Assembly (NCBI GenBank): GCA_027625915.1
Contig: JANTQA010000036.1
Coordinates: 2,289,501 to 2,353,500, forward strand
From: Anaeramoeba flamelloides
Taxonomy: Eukaryota > Metamonada > Anaeramoebidae
Reading direction: 5' to 3'
Length of the DNA: 64,000 bases
Shown: positions 49,595-60,038 of the stretch, piece after piece
Layout of the letters: the number at the start of each line of letters is the position of its first letter
How positions within the stretch are numbered: the first letter of the stretch is position 1
Position numbers and translations under genes: made by a program
The notes under the pieces: generated by a model
What the model saw: the letters and a program-made list of their open reading frames with translations, nothing else
Told to the model about the DNA's origin: nothing
Databases searched by the model: none

Positions 49595-50245
49595 TTGATT
49601 TATAGGTCCTCTATAACAAAAATACAGCTTTTTATTTTGAAACACAGATTAAACTTTTCTGTGGGCTTTATTTGGACAACCGTACTTGAATTTTCTCAAT
49701 CAAAAGAAGGGGAATTTCACAATAGGCTTTTTTTGGTTCCAAGATACTCCTTGAATATGGGGCAATTCCACTGGTACATGAATAAACCATTACAAATCAA
49801 ATATTCAATAGACATTGATGATTTGGTACACATTTTCATTGAATGAGATTTCCTTTTTGAGATTATTTATTACCAAGCATGTTTGAAAATATTACAAATG
49901 CTGTTAATTGGGATTAAAAACCGTTTGTATATTGAGTGTTTGGTAGTTGTTAGATTTTATCTTTTTCTGATTGAAGAAAAGAACAAAAAGTGAAATTAAT
50001 TTCTCAAATCATGGAAAGCTTTGTTTAATTTTAATTTTGATTTTAATTTGTGTTTTGTTTTGGTGGAGTGTTTTCCACTCGATACAGAAAAAAAAAGAGT
50101 TATATTTTCTCCAAGAAAAAATTTCGAAGGAAATTTCAATTTTTACATAAAAAGAAAATTGTTTTCTTTTTTTCTTCGAATTTTGAAAAAACAACCTAAA
50201 TCCTCAAACCCTCTGTACTGGTCTTCGAATTGTTTTGTCAAGTAA
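49595..50245 (+). other. Unexplained protein-like stretch upstream of LRR-BTB gene
   Basis: Two plus-strand frames, 49595-49846 (VGFIWTTVLEFSQSKEGEF, SLNMGQFHWYMNKPLQIKYS) and 50021-50245 (VECFPLDTEKKRVIFSPRKN), have less biased amino-acid content than chance frames nearby. No family is recognised and no splice link is obvious. They could be upstream exons of the LRR-BTB gene, a gene remnant or chance. Confidence 0.2.
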
Positions 50246-50608
50246 CTCAATATAATAAAATGTTTGAAATCTATTTTTATTTTTTTTTCACTTTATAGAA
50301 AAAGATTATGGGGGTTTAGTGAACCAATATAGTTTAGAAGTGTTGAGTTTAATAATACTATAATCAAATTTAGGTGTGTATATTTCTAAAAACAATTTCT
50401 TAAAAAAATGATGATCTCTGCAGAAACAACAGAACGACAAAAATAAGTAATTTTCAAGAATTGACCCTTAAAAAAGTTTTACAGGTTTTATGCCTAGAGA
50501 AAGCAAATCTTTTAAAATTCAATCAAATTCGTTTTTGTTTGCATCCAATTAAGGAAAAGTAAATTTTTTGGCAAAAAATATCATTTTTTTAAAAACTCCA
50601 AAGATACC

Positions 50609-51895
50609 ATGTCCAAAAAAACAAAAAAAAAAAAGGAAACAAAAACAAAGAATGAAAATATAACAAAAAATGAAGAAGAAAAAGAAATAGTGACCGATAT
50701 CAAAGAAAAAGAAAAAGAAAAAGAAACAAAAAAAGAAAAACAAGATCGAAAAAAAGACGAACTGCCACTTGACAGAATGATAAAAAAAGTTCGATTACGC
50801 AAAAAAAAGTTGCCACCAATTGGTTTTTTAAAAGAAATGAAAAACATTGCAACGAATAAGTGTTACTTAACTGAGCTAAACCTGTCTGACTTTTTTATTT
50901 CAAATATGGCCCATCTCGAGCTGTTATTAAGTTCACTGGAAACAAACCGTACGATCAAAACATTGAAATCGGACCAATCTCAATACCTCCAGTACTCAAG
51001 TATCTTAAAGCCTCTGTCTAGGTTATTATTAGTGAATAGCACAATTGAAGTTTTAGTTCTTAGTTCTTTGGTAATAATGACAAAGGATCTTTTAGGGTTT
51101 TGCAAAAGTATTTCCTCCAACAAAAGCTTGAAGAAAGTAAAAATCCAAATCCCATCACTGAAAACCCAACAATTTTCAAAATTAATTGGGTCATTCGAAA
51201 ATCATCCAAGTATAAATACTCTGATATTTTTCTCAAATTCTATCTTCCCCAGAGACTGTGGAAACATTCTTGGAAACTTGATCACGAAATCGCCAAGGCT
51301 AAGAAATGTCAAGTTCAATAAGCAGTTATTAAAATATGAAAGGGAACGATCTGCCTTTTGGGAGTCGATTGGCTCTCCAAAATCACAACTTGAAGCTTTG
51401 GTGTTAGAGTCAATTGAACATTCTAATTCTGTGATTGAAAATTTAACAAAATCAATTCAAGATAATAAATATATTACAAATATTGTAATTGAGTCCAGGT
51501 TTTTTCGTAATATGTATGAAAAGCATCTTTCCGAAATTTTAAATGCTATCACTAGAAAAGAAAATCTGGAAAAAATTACTTTAAATATTCTCTTTGCATC
51601 GCAAAAAATAGCAGACAGAAATTTACTAATTAGTTCAATAATAAAGTTTTTTCAAAAGAAAAATAATCATCGTTTAGAGGAAATTAAACTTTCTTTAAGT
51701 ACAGTAAATAACCCCGATTTCACGGGAATTTGTCTAGCTACTTATAAAGATAAGGAATACTTGCCAAGATTAGATTTGGATGTGCAAATGATTTATAAAT
51801 CAAAAAAGAATATTACAAGCTTTTCTGATTTATTAAAAAATTATTGGAATATTCATTCATTGCAATTATCGAGAAATTTTTGTGTAAACCAAAAC

Positions 51896-51944
<49 letters not shown>

Positions 51945-53566
51945 GTAATAAAATTCAATCAACAAATTCTGATAATGAGTGTTGTAATAAAAATGAAATT
52001 AATATAAATAAAAGCAATAATGATCAAAATACTAAAAAAAAACAAAACAATAACCAAACGACAAATAACAATAGCAGCAGCAGCAACAACAACAACAACA
52101 ACAACAACGAAAATGAAAACAACAACAACGAAAATGAAAACAATAACCTTAATGGTTGCCCAATGGAAATTGTATATAAAAATATGAAATATAATAAAAA
52201 TTTAGAAACTTTAACACTTTCTTCAAGTAAGATCTGTGATTTGTGTTGTTCGACTGTTGAAAAAACTTTATCCATCTTGAAAAAAATACAAGTTTTAAAC
52301 ATTAATCAAACAATACTCAGCGAAGAAGGACTAAATTCAATTTTTTTAGGAATTTCAAAATCGCCCTCCTTGAAAACTATCCGTTTAACCCGATTGGCGG
52401 TTGAGTCATCTGACACGTTAACTTTATTAATTAAAAAATGGGCGCCTTATTGTTCGCATATTGAAAACTGGGTTTTAAGTCGAAACCAAATTAATGATGA
52501 AAATATGGAGGTTATTTGTAAGATATTAATTGAATCGGTTCCAAAACTGAAATCCATTTCGTTCTCACATAATCATTTTTCGGTATCTGGTGGCGGGTGG
52601 AAGCATTTAGTCGAATTGATCAATAAATCCAATTATTTGGAAAAGGTATGGGTGTTTAATAATCGGCATGATCATCTCACTCTAAAATATTTAAATGAAA
52701 AGCTACAATTAAAGTCTAAGGCGAAATTACTGGAAATATATTTATTTGGATATCAAAGCCTTTCAAATGAATGCTATCCACCCTTGTTCAGTCTGATTGA
52801 AAATAACCATAATTTAGATATTGACGTCGCTTCGATTGGATCGTTAGATGAAGCCAAGATTTTGAGATATACAAATTTGCTTGAAAAAAATCGTTTATTC
52901 CATACAAACCCTTTACTGAAAGACTTTTATAATTATTTTAAAGCCGGTGTCATGTCGGATATCCAGATATGCGGCATACCAACCCACAGTTGGTGGATTC
53001 AGATGAGGCTTAAGAATTCAATGTCGGCTCAAAACGTTAAGGAAATCATTGAAAAAAATAAAAGCGATTTAAATATTGAAAACGAACTTATTTGCTTTTT
53101 TATCTGGATTTATACAGGCATTGTTTTTGAAAATGATACCTTAACAAAAATATCTGATTTGTTGAATTGTGATATACAGCCAGATTATTGCCTAAGGAAC
53201 TTTTTAAACAATTGTTACAATGATAAAAGTTCCATGGATTTCCAAATATTTTCTCAAAATAACAAAGTAATCAAGTCTCATAAAGCAATTTTGGCACCAA
53301 GATCAGAAATGTTTTCGAATATGTTCCAAAGTGTAAACTATGATAATAATTCGGTCACAGATTATACAGACAAATCCAGTCGTTCTTTACAAATTTTTAT
53401 ACAATTCTTATATTTGAATAAGCTTTGTATTAAAGAAGATGATGATGTTTCTTTAATTGTCAAAGAGTTGGAAAATGCTCAAAGCTTTTATTTATTGTCT
53501 AATGATTCAATTTTAAATCAAGAAATTGATAACATTAAACAAAGTTTTTTAAATAAAAATGATTAA
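50609..53566 (+). CDS. LRR protein with C-terminal BTB domain
   Basis: A 985-aa single-exon protein. BTB proteins commonly recruit CUL3 ubiquitin ligases, and LRRs bind partners, so a substrate-adaptor role is possible but inferred. Residues 1-75 are Lys/Glu-rich. About 80-400 and 540-760 carry irregular leucine-rich repeats of the ribonuclease-inhibitor type (CYLTELNLSDFFISNM; LKSISFSHNHFSVSGGGWKH). Between them lie Asn runs at about 429-445 (an AAT repeat, 51895-51944) and 474-513. About 785-870 (GVMSDIQICGIPTHSWWIQM...) looks like a degenerate first BTB. Residues 874-985 are a clear BTB (SSMDFQIFSQNNKVIKSHKA, ILAPRSEMFSNMF, FIQFLYLNKLCI). The start is the first ATG, after an in-frame AT-rich leader. 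The LRR-plus-tandem-BTB layout resembles families enlarged in amoeboid protists. Confidence 0.88.
51895..51944 (+). repeat. (AAT)n coding microsatellite
   Basis: About 17 consecutive AAT codons giving poly-Asn inside the LRR-BTB protein. A later run at 52079-52110 uses AGC then AAC codons, so the second Asn run is a separate expansion, not a copy of the first. Confidence 0.95.
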
Positions 53567-53791
53567 GTTTTCCAATGATTTATTTATTTTTTTATATAAT
53601 ATATTTAAGATATTTCCTAAAAAGCTGGGCAAATTTATTTTAAAACATCTTTATTAAACTTAAATCTAATATTACTATTCTACTAAAACAAAAAAATATT
53701 ATTCATCATTAACTAATTCCTTTACAATCATCCAATTTATTTATTCAAAGGACATTACTTTAATTAAAGATATCAAAGTATCTGATCTGAA

Positions 53792-53815
53792 TAATATATA
53801 TATATATATATATAT
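53792..53815. repeat. (TA)n microsatellite
   Basis: An uninterrupted TA run abutting the left end of the 53816 element, perhaps its target. Confidence 0.85.
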
Positions 53816-55084
53816 TAGAGGTTTTGATGATATCTATGCTTAATTCACGATAAAGTTACAAAAATCGAGATAATTTCTATCAAATCGCAATATTTTAGAA
53901 AAAGGAGATTTTCAATATTATCTCGATATTCTATATAATCGTGATAATTATTATACAATCGTGATAAATGCCAAAATATTGTTTAAAAAGTAATCATGAT
54001 ATAATAGTTGATGTATTTTTGGGCTAATTGAGCAATATTTTTACAATGAATTTTTTTTTGATCAAAAAATAGATTTCGTGAAAAAAATTTATTCCTATGG
54101 AAAAAACAACAAAAAAGATACTTGATTCAATCAAGGATAACATCCAAGAGTTTTATTGTATTTTCGTTTGATTTGGTTGACAAATCTATCTATCCTTTTA
54201 GATCAACAGCAATGAGAACTAAAGAGAAATAAATATTTTTACAGTCAAAACTGGTGTTGTTGTAAATTGCCAAGAATAAAAGAAGCTTCTAAAAAACCCA
54301 ACCTTTCACTCGTTCTTTAAAAGAATTCGTTCTTGGGTGCAAACATTTTCAATATTCTAGGAAAGTTCCAAGGGGTTAGGATATCTTTTCAAAAGCTTTC
54401 ACAACAACCTAACCAGATTATCACCAATTATTAAGATTTTTAGTACAACTGTTGTCTTCTTCTTCTTCTTCTTCTCAAATCGTTGTATTGTACAGAAAAC
54501 ATACTTAGATTTTGTTAAAGGTTTTTGTTTGATCGATCATCAATAAGAAGGAAAATTCCTCTTTCAACTTTTTGGTTATTTAACTTGTAAAGATAATAAT
54601 TCCATTTTAACAAAACACATCTATTTTATCTACAAAGGTATTGTTGAAATGGGATAATTATTAGTATTATCATAAAAATTGTTTGAGATTTTATAATTTG
54701 TTATAAAAAAAAATGAAAAAAAAAAAAGTTTTTTTTCCATAACAATGTGTTTCATTCCCTTTATAAAAGTTTTCGGTCTTTCAAAACTTTCAAACACCTG
54801 GAGACAATTCACAAACACTTTCAAACCCTTTTAAACATTTTTAAAGGGAAAAAGTGTTGTAAAAGTATCAAGTTCTTTTTAAAAGCCTAGAGATTTTTTT
54901 TAAAGTGATTTCAAAAAAATCAATTTTCTTTTTTTCGCGATTAAATAACTATTATATCGTAATAATATGGAATATCACAATTTTATGATTTTTTACTAGA
55001 AAGTTGGACTAATCAATTTTTTTTTATCTCATCACAATTTTATTGTTAATATCGTGATAATATATGTTATCATCAACACCTCTG
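53816..55084. mobile_element. 1.27 kb AGAGG-ended TIR element
   Basis: Left end TAGAGGTTTTGATGATATC; right end, read inward, CAGAGGTGTTGATGATAAC (16 of 19 match). ATCGTGATAA/TTATCACGAT words are repeated just inside both ends, as subterminal transposase-binding arrays often are. No transposase frame is present. The CAGAGG-type terminus recalls hAT elements, but no 8-bp target duplication is evident, so the family is uncertain. A (CTT)n run and TTGATCGATCATC lie inside. Confidence 0.6.
54455..54475. repeat. (CTT)n microsatellite
   Basis: Seven CTT/TTC units inside the AGAGG-ended element. Confidence 0.85.
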
Positions 55085-55270
55085 TTATTTTTTGGGGTAA
55101 AAATAGGTAGGTTATTGTTTTCTTTTTGAAACTAATAAAAATTTTTGAGAGGGGTTTAATCTTGTCAGAATTTCCAATATAACAGAAAAATTATTTCTAC
55201 TTTTTATTGTTTAAAAAATATTTTCTATCCTTATCATATGGTGGAGTTTAAAATTCCTCTTATTTACCAT

Positions 55271-55354
55271 TAGGTTTTCCAGAATTTTAAAGTAAGTATT
55301 AAAATCATAGATTTTATTCATTCTTTCAAATTCGGGAAAGCTTAGGCACTCTAC
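55271..55354. repeat. ~84 bp palindrome
   Basis: TAGGTTTTCCAGAATTTTAA and the inverted TTTCAAATTCGGGAAAGCTTA around AAAATCATAGATTTT. Followed by GGCACTCTACGGCATT. Confidence 0.65.
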
Positions 55355-55446
55355 GGCATTTTCCGCTGGTCTATTTTTAAATTTGATAAATAAAAAGAAA
55401 ATTTTCGTAATTTTCCATTTATTTCTTAAATTATAAAAAACTGTTG

Positions 55447-55532
55447 TTAACTTTTCCAGAATTTAAAAGAATTGAATAAAATCTGTGATTTTTCCCAATT
55501 CTTTTAAATTCTGGAAAAGCTAGGCACTCTTT
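55447..55532. repeat. ~85 bp palindrome
   Basis: ACTTTTCCAGAATTTAAAAG against CTTTTAAATTCTGGAAAAGC, near-perfect arms, only about 95 bp after the 55271 unit and in the same tail orientation (TAGGCACTC). Confidence 0.75.
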
Positions 55533-55574
55533 GGCACTCTTGTAATTCGGAAAATTGAATTTAGAATTTTTTAA

Positions 55575-56460
55575 AAGATTTAAATAAAGGTTTATTATCT
55601 TCAAGAGTGAATAAATATATTGTTTCTTGGTTTAGTAATAATATTGAAAATATTATAATTATTTAAAATAATTGAAAAATTATTTTTTTTTGATTGAGAA
55701 ATCTATATTTTATGATTATTTACTGAGGTTGGACAATTCCAGAGAGAATGGATTAAATCTTCAATGATATCTAAATCTTTATATATTTTACACAATTGAC
55801 AAAATTGAGTTTTATTTTTGTTCATAAAATAAGAATATCTATAAAAATAATTTCTGTAATTTCTTAACTTGAAAAATAGATATTGAACAATTCCATTTTA
55901 AATATTTTCTGTCATTGGATTTTCCTGGGTTCAAAATTATATTCAAATAATGTTGTACTTTCCAACTTGGACTATTTTTTAATTGATTAATTGGGTAATT
56001 TTCGAATTCTAATTCCAAGTCTTTTAAATTTCTAGATATCCAACTAATATTTTCTGCTTCTTTTTCTTTAAAAGGTAAGAAGATTTATAAGTTGATCTAA
56101 TTCTTGAATTTTTAATTTTTGAATTAATTTAAAATTTCTTTTAAATTTCTTGATTCTTACCAAATCTATTTTTGCTTCAGTTTTATAGATAAGTCTTCGT
56201 TATTGTGAATTGTTTAATAATTTTTCTGTAATTTTTTTATTAATCCCAATATCAATTTTTTTGAAATCTGATTCTGTGAAGTCAAATATTTTCAACCCAT
56301 ATAATATTCGACTATGTAATACCTATTTAAAGAATTGAATTTTTAACCCATTAGAAAAATTCCTTTCTTTAAAAATATTTCAGAAATTTTTTTAAATTAA
56401 TCTCGACCTTTTCATAAAAAATTTTTCCTTTTCAACATTGTACTTTTTTTTTTATTTATC
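55575..56460 (-). mobile_element. LINE reverse-transcriptase relic (3' part)
   Basis: The reverse complement encodes, in pieces, a post-catalytic RT segment (VLHSRILYGLKIFDFTESDF, compare the common skxLYGxExW motif) and a terminal zinc-knuckle-like QLCKIYKDLD...LIHSLWNCP (C-x2-C...H...C order, as at the end of many non-LTR ORF2s). The frame is interrupted by stops and frame changes, so it is dead. The 63465-64000 fragment is a homologue, including LSQLTYGLEIYN. Confidence 0.6.
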
Positions 56461-56503
56461 ATAAAATTAACAATAGTGTTGAAGGGTTAATATTATTAAT
56501 CGA

Positions 56504-57041
56504 TATAGACCCCATTCCAAATTTTTGACAACCCAAAATCAAAAATAGGTAAAATAAAATTCAATTTATTTTATTTTGACAAAAATAATATAAAACCACA
56601 TTTAAGTTATCCAGTATGAATGTGTTAACCAGTAATCATTTTAACCCAAATAAAAGAAAAAAATATAAAACTCAAAAATAAAAACAGGTGTGTATAAAAT
56701 AATGAAACGAGCTGTGGAACAAAAAATGTATTGGCAAATTTGTTGAAATTTCACTAACAATTGTTGATCGATCAAATGATAAGATAACATCAACAAATTA
56801 TATGTTGATTTTCCATTTTTATAAACTCGACACTAACCATCTAACAACCCTCGAAAAAAAATTTACAGATCTAACGAAACAGATTTACTAACTTTAAAAA
56901 AGAAAATGAAAACAAAACAAAAAAGACAAAAAATGAATTACTTTAAAAAATTAAAATTATCCCCAAATTGAATTTCAAGTGGGGTATTGTTATTCTTTCA
57001 ACTGTTTAAAATGTCTCCAAATTTTTGGGATTTAGTTTAGT
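56504..57041 (-). mobile_element. ~540 bp TIR element family, copy E
   Basis: Edges TATAGACCCCATTCCAAAT and TTTGGGATTTAGTTTAG. It has an internal TTGATCGATCAAATG. It is in the same orientation as C and D and closest to C. Confidence 0.75.
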
Positions 57042-57703
57042 GTGTTTTTAATACTATTTGTTGAATTTAATTTTCTGAGTTAAGAAATTTAAAAAAAATT
57101 AAGAATATCTAAAAAAATACAAAAAGGAATAATTATTATTTTTTTTTCCAATATTCAAAAAAAAAAATATAATAACATAATTAATTCATCCTTAAACTAT
57201 TTTGTCTTTTTTTATAATTAAAATCTGGATCGGAGATGAATAATAAAATAAATAAATTACTACATTAATATCATTTTCAATATTTTTATTATAAACTTGG
57301 TGAAATTTAGTTCAATCGGGGGTGCTAAGGGATATAAAAACATTTATTTTGGGAAACTTTAACATGATTTACTATTAAGTTATCAAAAAAGTCAATAACA
57401 TTTCAAGACACTCTTTAAATTCGAAGATCGAAATTTATTCACATCAAAATTTTCACCTTATCAGATTAAATGTTAACTGGATTCAAGCCTTAACAATTAA
57501 AAAAAATCAAAAAAAAAGAAATCAAACATCTATATTGAACATGTTAACTCATCTAAAGTTTTTGTAAAAATTTTTTGTAAAGTAAAAAACTTTTCAGAAA
57601 ATATCTGTTAATTGTTTTATTAAATTTTAAAGTGATGAATTTAAACAATTACAAAATGCACGATGATACACACACACACCATAAAATAAAATCAGATTTA
57701 ATA

Positions 57704-58282
57704 ATATGTGACTAGGAACCAAAAAACACTAAAAATGGAAAACTAATCAAATACTTTCCATTAATACAATTAAAAAAACTAAATGAAAAAATAAAAATAA
57801 ATAAAGTTTCAATTTAACTTTTTCTTGAAAACATTTTTTGTCAGAATCATTAAATTCACACTTGAAATTATGTATATTTTTTGATACACTATCTTGTTTT
57901 AACTCATTTACTAAAACAAATTCTAAATTATGGGGAATTTTCTTTTCACAAAAGGCACTAATTTGTTCTTCAAATGTTTTTTTTTAGTTTTAGCTGGTAA
58001 AATTAAAAAAAAGTTAAACTAAAAAGATAAAATCTCTGGAAAACCATTCTAATTTAATATATTAACTTATTCTTTGATTTCAAACTTTTCTCAACCCCAT
58101 TTTTTCAAAAAACAATAAAAAAGTACACACTTATTTCAAAAAATAATTTTGATATTCAAAAGTTGAGAGTGTTTTTATTCTAAAAAAATTTATCCCAGTG
58201 GTTAATTTAATTAAGTTATAAACTTAGATTTCGAAAAATATTAATCAGAAAAAAATAGTGCTTAATTTAATTAAGGACATAT
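57704..58282 (-). mobile_element. ~580 bp TATGTCC-ended element, copy 4
   Basis: Begins ATATGTGACTAGGAACC and ends TTAAGGACATAT, with family blocks in reverse order (TTAACTTTTTCTTGAAAACA, AGTTGAGAGTGTTTTTATTC). It ends 62 bp from the BCS1-like stop codon. An (AC)n run lies just outside. Confidence 0.8.
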
Positions 58283-58343
58283 TCTTATAAATAAAAAAAA
58301 AATAATAAAAAAAAAAAACAGAAATTAATTTATTTTGATAAAA

Positions 58344-60038
58344 TTAATTATTTTTTTCTTTTTCTTTTTCATCATTTGCATTTCTATTTTCATCGTCTTT
58401 CTTGGAATTCTGAATTTCATCTTCGTTTTTCTTTTTTTCCTCTTCTTCTTTCTTTTTTTTCTCTTCTCCCTCTTCTTTTTTCTTTTTCTCTTCCTCTTCT
58501 TTCTTTTTCTTTTCTTCCTCTTCCTTTTTTTTTTTTTCTTCTTCTTCTTTTTTCTTCTTTTCTTCTGCTTCCTTTTTCTTTCTTTCTTCTTCTTCCTTTA
58601 CCAATTTTTCTAATTTCTTGACTTCCTTTAATTCTTCTAGTAATTCTTGGTGATTTTCGATACATTCTTTTGGTTGGTGTAAATATCTTAAAAAATGTTG
58701 TTGGATCATTGCAATTGAAATTTCTTCTTCGGGGATTAATTCCGCAAATTGATCTGCTAATTTGGTTTCGTTTTTATAAAACTTTAAAAATAGTCTCTTG
58801 GTTTGGGATTTCTGTGCCCTGGGGAAATAAATTTTCTGATCGACCCTGCCAGGTCTAATCAAAGCGGGGCTTAGCCTATCGATGTGGTTTGTTGTTAAAA
58901 AAAATAATCTGCCTTCCTGTGAGCCAATTCCGTCAAGGCAATTCAATAGCCCCGAAAAGGAAACTCTGTTTTGATCCTTTTTCTCGCTGGCCTCTCTTTG
59001 GACAAAGCAAGAATCGACGTCCTCCAAGAGCATGATACAGGGCCTAGGAGCCTTATTAATTAAATTCAAAAGCCCATCATCGTTAAGCTCACCGTTGGAT
59101 AGGGACATGATACAGATGGGGATATTTAATTCGCCGGCTAATGCCCGGACTGTTGTCGTTTTACCACAACCAGGCGGGCCATAAAACAAATAGCCTCTTC
59201 GGAAGGGGATGCCTAGCCTTTCATAGACCTGCTGTCTTTTTAAAAACTTTTTACAGTCATCAACTAGCCCATCCGAGGTCCCCTCGGGCAAAATGACAAA
59301 ATCCATTTTAATTGGCTTTGTGTTTGAAGTGTCCTTGTCCCAAGACTCTGCCCACTGGTCCATCACATAGATGGTTGTTTCTTGCTTTTCAATTAGTTTT
59401 TTTAAATTGACCACTTCAAGAATTAAATCCCTAAAAAAGGATTTCTTTTTCCCATAGACCTCAAAAGTTAAAGTTTCCCTTTTCATAATTTCGCTGTATT
59501 TCCCCATTCTTACACTAACTTTGTTATTTGAATTTTCTTGTTTGTAGTCAAGCCACACATTTGTGTTTTGGTATTGGAACGTATGTTGCCCATAGCCAAT
59601 CGAAAAATAGAGCCTTGCAATCTCACCTTGCCCGTTCCTTCGCAAATTGTCGTTGAACGTTGGATTCTTGATCGAGACTGTAGAGTCGTCTTCCGTGTTG
59701 GTATAATACTCGTTTTTTGAAACAAACCTCGACAGCAACAAATAATTGTTTGTCTTTCGCAAATCAGGATGCTTCGTCAGCCACTCGACTAAAATTGGAA
59801 ACAGCGAATTGTCAACACTAATCGTAAGTGTGGTCAAAACTCGTTGCTTTAAATAGCCTATCAAATCTCGGAATTTGTTATGGAGCATTGACGTGATATA
59901 GCCGGCTACAGCAAAGAGCACACCCATTCGGATCAGCGGATAGATCTGTTCCCAATAGCTTGCTTCTTTGCCTTGCCCGGTTTGGCCCATCAAGATCTGA
60001 AGAACTGAAGTAATAGTGTCTAAAAGAATAAACAACAT
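58344..60038 (-). CDS. BCS1L: BCS1-type AAA ATPase with Lys/Glu-rich tail
   Basis: A 564-aa single-exon AAA protein of the BCS1 family. In yeast and animals it sits in the mitochondrial inner membrane and moves folded Rieske protein for complex III; plants also have outer-membrane and ER relatives, so the site here is open. There is a predicted membrane segment (about 33-51, YPLIRMGVLFAVAGYIT), then the BCS1 N-terminal domain (about 75-240; GYGQHTFQYQNTNVWLDY). The AAA module has Walker A GPPGCGKTT at 287-295, Walker B IMLLED at 335-340, sensor-1 TTNH at 382-385 and arginine-finger RPGRVD at 395-400. FSGLLNCLDGIGSQEGRLFF is near-identical in pattern to human BCS1L. After the small domain (IQQHFLRYL), residues about 455-550 are almost pure Lys/Glu, unlike the short tail of animal BCS1L. 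The start is the ATG at 60038, next to the hydrophobic N-terminus. The AAA core is G+C-rich. Orthology versus paralogy within BCS1-like AAAs is not settled. Confidence 0.9.
   Translation of the reverse strand: MLFILLDTITSVLQILMGQTGQGKEASYWEQIYPLIRMGVLFAVAGYITSMLHNKFRDLIGYLKQRVLTTLTISVDNSLFPILVEWLTKHPDLRKTNNYLLLSRFVSKNEYYTNTEDDSTVSIKNPTFNDNLRRNGQGEIARLYFSIGYGQHTFQYQNTNVWLDYKQENSNNKVSVRMGKYSEIMKRETLTFEVYGKKKSFFRDLILEVVNLKKLIEKQETTIYVMDQWAESWDKDTSNTKPIKMDFVILPEGTSDGLVDDCKKFLKRQQVYERLGIPFRRGYLFYGPPGCGKTTTVRALAGELNIPICIMSLSNGELNDDGLLNLINKAPRPCIMLLEDVDSCFVQREASEKKDQNRVSFSGLLNCLDGIGSQEGRLFFLTTNHIDRLSPALIRPGRVDQKIYFPRAQKSQTKRLFLKFYKNETKLADQFAELIPEEEISIAMIQQHFLRYLHQPKECIENHQELLEELKEVKKLEKLVKEEEERKKKEAEEKKKKEEEEKKKKEEEEKKKKEEEEKKKKEEGEEKKKKEEEEKKKNEDEIQNSKKDDENRNANDEKEKEKNN

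Larger units (their letters stand above)
46207..50608. other. 4.4 kb interval between divergent genes
   Basis: Lies upstream of both the GAPVD1-like (-) and LRR-BTB (+) genes. It holds a TATGTCC element, a short dispersed repeat (47293-47385), a G-rich tract (47925-47945), a foldback relative (48228-48390) and a more protein-like but unexplained stretch (49595-50245). The 48786-48968 frame has no recognisable content. No promoter motif was identified. Confidence 0.5.
53567..58343. other. 4.8 kb gene-free interval between convergent genes
   Basis: Lies between the LRR-BTB and BCS1-like 3' ends. In order it contains a (TA)n run, a 1.27 kb AGAGG-ended element, two palindrome-family units, a LINE relic, transposon copy E and a TATGTCC element. 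No gene is supported. Confidence 0.6.

Noticed and set aside
14254-58282. TATGTCC-ended repeats as SINEs
   Set aside because: No tRNA-like boxes or poly(A)/short-repeat tail; short inverted termini fit a DNA transposon better.
58335-58665. Plus- and minus-strand frames over GAA/AAG repeats
   Set aside because: Other-frame readings of the repeat encoding the BCS1-like tail.
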